Shown here piece by piece: positions 60,601-64,000 of a stretch of DNA of 64,000 bases. The stretch covers positions 1 through 64,000 of the forward strand of contig CADAJS010000007.1 of the NCBI GenBank assembly GCA_902788315.1, written 5' to 3'. Source of the DNA: an uncultured Bacteroidales bacterium (GTDB taxonomy: Bacteria > Bacteroidota > Bacteroidia > Bacteroidales > Bacteroidaceae). Positions within the stretch are counted from its first letter, which is position 1; each line of letters starts with the position of its first letter. Made by a program: the position numbers and the translations under genes. Under the pieces are notes generated by a model, which was given only the letters and a program-made list of their open reading frames with translations, was not told the DNA's origin and did no database searches.

Positions 60601-63371
60601 CGCTCGATGCCTTTGCCTCCCACAGCCTCAGACTATGGATTTCCCGAGGCTACCACCTAAAGTCGCCCGACTGGCACCATTACGGAGCCTTCAGCCTCAC
60701 GCAGTACGGTTCGCTCCCGATGTCCCTCAAATGGCGCCGTACATACAGTTTCACCCCCTCTCACTGGGAACAGCGCTACTTCCCCACCCTCGCCATGGAG
60801 GAGATGGTACTCTATTCCGCAGCCTCGCCCAGCACGCGCAGCGTCAAGCGGATGGCCAAGAACACCACGGTGACCATGGCAGCAGCAGTTCCCCAGAGCA
60901 TCAGCGAGGACGACCTGAAGGATATGGGCTTCGAGTCGGCCGACCAAGCACTCAATAGCCAGATTGCCGGGCTGCCGATGGAAGAAAGCGCCGCTGGCAA
61001 TGCCGAGGAAGCAGAGCCTGAGGAGGATGCCGACGAAGCCCCGCAGCCTCTGGATGCCACGATGCTACGCACCCGGCTGAACGAGTTGGCTTTCTTCATG
61101 CCGCAGCTGCGCACGGATGAGACAGGTGCGGTGAATATCGCCTTCACCCTTCCCGAGAGTCTCACTGCATGGCACCTCACAGGATTTGCTCATACACGCG
61201 ACTTGATGACGGCAGGCATCGACGAGACCATCGTGGCTCAGAAGGAGCTGATGGCCGAGCTTCACCTGCCACGCTTCCTGCGCGACGGCGACCGGGCCAT
61301 GCTGACAGCCAGCATTCGCAACGTCAGCGACACCCTGCAGACAGGTCAGGCCACGTGGCAGATTATGGATGCCGAGAGCGGGAAAATACTCCAAAGCAGC
61401 CGCTTTGCTTTCGCTCTGGCCGCACGATCCGACACCACATATCACATCCCCCTCAGCGCCACGATACAGCACCCGATGCTCGCCGTGCGATGGCTGGCAC
61501 AGACTGCCGACGGCTCGGACGGCGAAGAGCGCCCCCTGCCAGTGCTCTCGGCCATGCAACCGATTACGGAGACGCGAGCCTTCAGCATCCGCGGAGCACA
61601 AACGTGGAAGATGGACCTGCGCAAGCTATTCTCCTTCGACAGTCCCGGTGCAGTAAACCGTCGCCTGACGGTGGAATACACCGCCCGCCCCATGTGGCTG
61701 GCTCTCCAGTCGCTGCCCTCGCTCATGGCACCCACCCGCAAGGACATCCTCTCGCTCACCTCCTCCTACTATGCCGGTTCGCTGGCTGCCCACATCGCCC
61801 GCACAGTGCCGGGCATGCAGCAGGCGGTGGAGGAATGGAAGGCAACAGGCATGGAGGAGAGTCCGCTCACGAGAAACCAGGAACTGGCCGACATGCTGCT
61901 GCAGGAAACACCCTGGATGATGGAAGCCGAGCAAGAGAAGGCACGCCGCCAGCGGCTTGTGACGCTCTTTGAAAGCGAAGCACAGACAGACCGTCGCATG
62001 ACAATCCTCCAGGCCATGCAGGCCCTGCAACAGGCAGACGGTTCCTTTGCCTGGTATCCCGGCATGCGCGGCAACTCATACCTGACATGCTCCGTAGCCT
62101 ATCTGTTCACACGCCTACGGGTGATGACCGGCAGCGACACGCCTGACGCCGCCACGCAGACAGCCTCCCACATGTTAGCCCGCGCACTGGATTTCCTCGA
62201 GAAAGACGTGGCTCGCGAGGTGGCCGAAGCACGCAAGATGAAGCATCCCACCATCAGCCACCTGGGCATGCAATATCTCTATCTGGCTCTCCGTTCAGGC
62301 ACCAGCCGCCACGGCGATGCCGCTCGCGACATGAAGTTCCTGCTCGACCTTCTGCGACAGGATGCCCCAGAGATGCAGGGCGAGCAGCGGGCACTGGCAG
62401 CCATCGACCTCTCTCTGGCAGGCGAGAAGAAGCAGGCGCGGCAGCTGATGGAGCGCTTTCACACCCTGCTCAGCCATCCCGACGGCACATACCTGGCCTA
62501 TCCCAGCGGCTCGTTCACCAGCATCGACCGCAAGATACAGCGCCACGTCCAGGTGATGGAAGCCGTGGCACTGGTGGAACCCGAGGATACCGCCACGCTG
62601 CAAGGCATGCAGGAATGGCTCCTCCAGCAGAAGCGTACACAGGAATGGGAACAGCCCGTACAGACGGCCGATGCCGTATATGCACTGATGACCTCCCCCG
62701 GCTCCTCCGAGGGAGTGGAGCACCTGCTGGAGAAGCAGTTATCTCCCACCGGCGAGAAAGCAGGAGAGGTAATCCTACACGACGGGCACAAGTCGGTAGC
62801 CCTGTCATGTCCTGAGACCGCTCTGGGCTACCTGCGTGAACGCGTGGACGGAGTGAAGGCACCCCGCTCGCTGACCGTCAGGAAGGCCACACCCGGCATC
62901 AGCTGGGGCGCCGTCTATGCCCAATATGAGATACCCGCCAGCAAAGCGGAAGCCCAATGGGAGGGCCTAAGGATAGAGCGGACAGTGGAGCCGGGAAAAG
63001 AAGCTCACGCCATCCGAACAGGAGACCGCATCCACGTGCGCTACGTCGTAACCGCCGACCGCGACTACGAATACGTACGCCTCATGGCTCCGCGCCCCGC
63101 CTCGGCCGAGCCGGACACGCAGCTGTCGGGCTATCGCTGGCAGGGTGGCATCGGATACTACCGCGCCATCCACGATGCCAACAGCGAGTTCTTCTTCGAC
63201 CGTCTGCCACGCGGCACGTACGTCATCGAAGAGGACTGGATTCTCTCCCACAGCGGTACGTTCCAGCTCGCTCCCGCCACCCTGCAATGTCTCTACGCAC
63301 CCGAATACCAGGCCCACACTGCCGGCAGCCAGATGGAGGTAAAGCACGGCGCTGGTGAGGTTAGGGATTAG
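57672..63371 (+). CDS. Alpha-2-macroglobulin family protein, large, no thioester
   Basis: Encodes 1899 residues with a signal peptide ending A-M-A-S. Macroglobulin beta domains occupy about 300-950 (F-T-D-R-S-I-Y-R-P-G-Q-T near 520 is the MG2 signature and E-E-Y-K-R-P-T-F follows). The A2M core starts about 1130 with L-R-T-D-E-T-G-A-V-N and L-T-A-W-H-L-T-G-F, then a helical alpha/alpha-toroid-like part. The CxEQ thioester is absent. A short piece near 1080-1100 (S-A-D-Q-A-L-N-S-Q-I-A-G-L) resembles a TonB-plug motif. Bacterial A2Ms trap proteases in the periplasm. A TAGCTTTG box at 57643-57650 is a plausible -7 element. Confidence 0.88.
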   Translation: MRKIRILLFICASLPLLAMASGNGNQGRLAKLLEQMTKREEVTPDSFFSDVLMLRQEIAAQRDSTSKAVYRAALAHLLASNAHRSQTYRRKTASHPDSIQEWSQQEYIQHSAALYRQAMHDPTLLHEARTSEWLPLVNRGRDEAVYGGDMLSVVWLALRNDFTPDMRREHQLTGYAEMTDFYRKEYLPEAALRTMLDSIDENYLKPDVRRASLLRLRDEYASEPACALVYLRLSELPLEDAERAGFRMQGDDEAMQDSTQRAQLAWVEEGLARYGSSPYRAELENRRDQLQHPLFAWNYREAYYPDTDVAIPLKARNMRRAELRLYRLPATLDIEGTSQQRLASIRRSGKLLRTFRHQFSAARPEEQVCDTFMLHTPSPGHYVLLMDGEPGIAQAHKDEAPQLMEFYVTALDYFLVGLPDGQLRFCVVDARTGEPQSGVRMNFYPGWRKEGEQRELLTSRTSGENGRVEIAPTWKGQEAVVSLSRDGDDCGRMIGVHRSWVYRPQPQRDSVHHVQLFTDRSIYRPGQTIYVSALTYRQKEWDATTEPRTHKLTCSGPQGARLAEHDIATDELGTMHDSIVLPASAMPGNYIIRYAGADAWVKVEEYKRPTFRIELEDGDFTTDRHQGAGTSKPDTVTIRGRAVTYSDVPVTNARVTGTMYWNPSHWYRRADPFHTPEQIDTLWTDSEGRFTLRLPVKPTAQDMRYGMCVTVEIDVLSPQGETQPARHTMSLSTTPLRLLGTVPAQTDKGRPTPWMLTMYDRMEKPLEGDIACELLTEAGTTAHRFTLSSGKSAVPEGLESLPSGRYRLKAHAEANGDTASYTASIMLFSMDDTRLAVDTTLWVYQPDDTFAPGQPNRIQIGSSLPQAWVHCLATAEDNLIIDTVFCLHDSVFVFEIPYRESYRQGAGISLLTYHEGATQSRRLQLRLQQPDYKLRLHWDTFRSRMRPGDQETWTLSVKQPDGTPARANVMLSLYDASLDAFASHSLRLWISRGYHLKSPDWHHYGAFSLTQYGSLPMSLKWRRTYSFTPSHWEQRYFPTLAMEEMVLYSAASPSTRSVKRMAKNTTVTMAAAVPQSISEDDLKDMGFESADQALNSQIAGLPMEESAAGNAEEAEPEEDADEAPQPLDATMLRTRLNELAFFMPQLRTDETGAVNIAFTLPESLTAWHLTGFAHTRDLMTAGIDETIVAQKELMAELHLPRFLRDGDRAMLTASIRNVSDTLQTGQATWQIMDAESGKILQSSRFAFALAARSDTTYHIPLSATIQHPMLAVRWLAQTADGSDGEERPLPVLSAMQPITETRAFSIRGAQTWKMDLRKLFSFDSPGAVNRRLTVEYTARPMWLALQSLPSLMAPTRKDILSLTSSYYAGSLAAHIARTVPGMQQAVEEWKATGMEESPLTRNQELADMLLQETPWMMEAEQEKARRQRLVTLFESEAQTDRRMTILQAMQALQQADGSFAWYPGMRGNSYLTCSVAYLFTRLRVMTGSDTPDAATQTASHMLARALDFLEKDVAREVAEARKMKHPTISHLGMQYLYLALRSGTSRHGDAARDMKFLLDLLRQDAPEMQGEQRALAAIDLSLAGEKKQARQLMERFHTLLSHPDGTYLAYPSGSFTSIDRKIQRHVQVMEAVALVEPEDTATLQGMQEWLLQQKRTQEWEQPVQTADAVYALMTSPGSSEGVEHLLEKQLSPTGEKAGEVILHDGHKSVALSCPETALGYLRERVDGVKAPRSLTVRKATPGISWGAVYAQYEIPASKAEAQWEGLRIERTVEPGKEAHAIRTGDRIHVRYVVTADRDYEYVRLMAPRPASAEPDTQLSGYRWQGGIGYYRAIHDANSEFFFDRLPRGTYVIEEDWILSHSGTFQLAPATLQCLYAPEYQAHTAGSQMEVKHGAGEVRD

Positions 63372-63409
63372 AGGTTAGGGATTAGGGATTCTTTGCACTA
63401 AAGGCTATG

Positions 63410-63605
63410 CGGCAGGGACGAGAAGCCGGGTGAAAAGGGATGAGGAGCCGACTCCTGAGGGAGACGGAGCCGACTGGAAAAGGAAAATGGCTCGGGGCGG
63501 ACGGTTGGACGGCCCGGGGCGTCTATTCGGACGGCCCGAGGCGTCTAATCGGACGGCCCGGGGCGTCTGAAGTCGAAATCTTTCCTTGCGACATATACGA
63601 TATTG
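63410..63605 (+). repeat. Dispersed repeat R2, copy 2, with 22-bp tandem units
   Basis: Reverse-oriented partner of 20555-20765. It contains three 22-bp units starting ggacggcccggggcgtct at 63507, 63529 and 63551. No gene is seen from 63372 to 63945; the sequence just after the A2M stop has short gattaggg repeats. Confidence 0.85.
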
Positions 63606-63945
63606 CTCAAATTCAATTACAACGAGACGATTAAGCAAGAGTAAAGCAAGGAAAAGAGCGAGAAACTTTTTTCCGCCGATAGAGAATAACTTAGGCCCCT
63701 CCACCCCGAACAGAGCCGACGCGACCCACAAGTTTGCCTCCGTCACGCTTCTTCATCACTACGACGGCTACGGCACACCACAAGAGTCCGACACGTTTTT
63801 CCATAATTGCTTTCTCTATATTCGTTAGCTCATATTCATGTTCCCTTTCCTCGTTCCGCCAAGGAGCATGCCCCAGCGTCTGGAAGAGCATGTTTCGTCT
63901 CGCCCAGGAACATGTTCTTATAAAAACGAGCGTATGCACCGTGGG

Positions 63946-64000
63946 TTACCGGGCCTTCACCTGCACTCCGGTGGCATATTTGTTCGTCTCAACGAAGCGT
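63946..64000 (-). CDS. C-terminal end of an unidentified protein (cut by window edge)
   Basis: Only the last 17 residues (R-F-V-E-T-N-K-Y-A-T-G-V-Q-V-K-A-R) before a TAA at 63946-63948 are visible on the minus strand. The composition looks coding rather than random, and the codon usage is like the host genes, but the family cannot be told. Confidence 0.4.
   Translation of the reverse strand, partial: RFVETNKYATGVQVKAR

Noticed and set aside
63691..63939. 82-residue minus-strand frame near the right edge
   Set aside because: Low-complexity valine/glycine tail, no family pattern, no promoter; not supported.

Overview
The window looks like Bacteroidales chromosome, most probably Prevotellaceae or a near relative. 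Evidence: promoters of the Bacteroidota type (TTTG, about 19-20 bp, TAnnTTTG), three type IX secretion (T9SS) genes (porX, porW, porT), a Bacteroidota HU-like protein beside a DUF4248 gene, BspA-type leucine-rich-repeat proteins, and a fused RibBA. The core chromosome is visibly GC-rich. One block, about 39.07-57.36 kb, is clearly more AT-rich and is an integrated mobile element.

Layout. 0-2.3 kb: HU-like gene (cut by the window edge), DUF4248 gene, then 1.6 kb without genes, filled with repeats. 2.3-9.1 kb (minus strand): tsaE, porX, porW, a small membrane protein, aroA. 9.2-20.1 kb: tRNA-Pro, porT, an aminotransferase, ribBA, an LptF/LptG permease, tRNA-Met, a GH3 glycosidase, an SDR oxidoreductase, a Gfo/Idh/MocA oxidoreductase and a free-methionine-sulfoxide reductase. 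20.6-26.2 kb: a four-gene cluster with three BspA-like LRR proteins and a small lipoprotein. 26.5-31.9 kb: lemA, DUF2207, a NamZ-like muramidase, a small CDS, rsgA, frr. 32.0-36.2 kb: a VTC polyphosphate polymerase operon with DUF4956, DUF2490, a CTD-like protein and a DUF4353-type beta-helix protein. 36.4-38.9 kb: pepD and a flippase-like membrane protein. 57.7-63.4 kb: a giant alpha-2-macroglobulin.

The mobile element is inserted in the 3' end of tRNA-Leu(CAA). A 13-bp core is duplicated at 39071 and 57346, and the original tRNA terminator is now stranded 18 kb away at 39029-39067. It carries a tyrosine integrase, an excisionase-like HTH protein, a DUF3987 ATPase, a zinc-finger primase-like protein and a MobV relaxase with a probable oriT, so it is an integrative mobilizable element.

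Its cargo is the most interesting part of the window. A tight co-directional operon (46501-55285) encodes a JAB/JAMM metallopeptidase, an E2-like protein, a 60-residue acidic small protein, an E1-like ThiF protein, a ClpC-like double AAA+ unfoldase with an Ile-Gly-Phe loop where ClpP-docking loops lie, a minimal SF1 helicase, an unknown 543-residue protein and a TerB-like protein. It reads as a ubiquitin-like conjugation and removal system physically linked to a Clp unfoldase that could borrow the host ClpP. Together with a PDDEXK (DUF1016) protein and an XRE regulator next door, this is best explained as mobile defence cargo. That role is inference.
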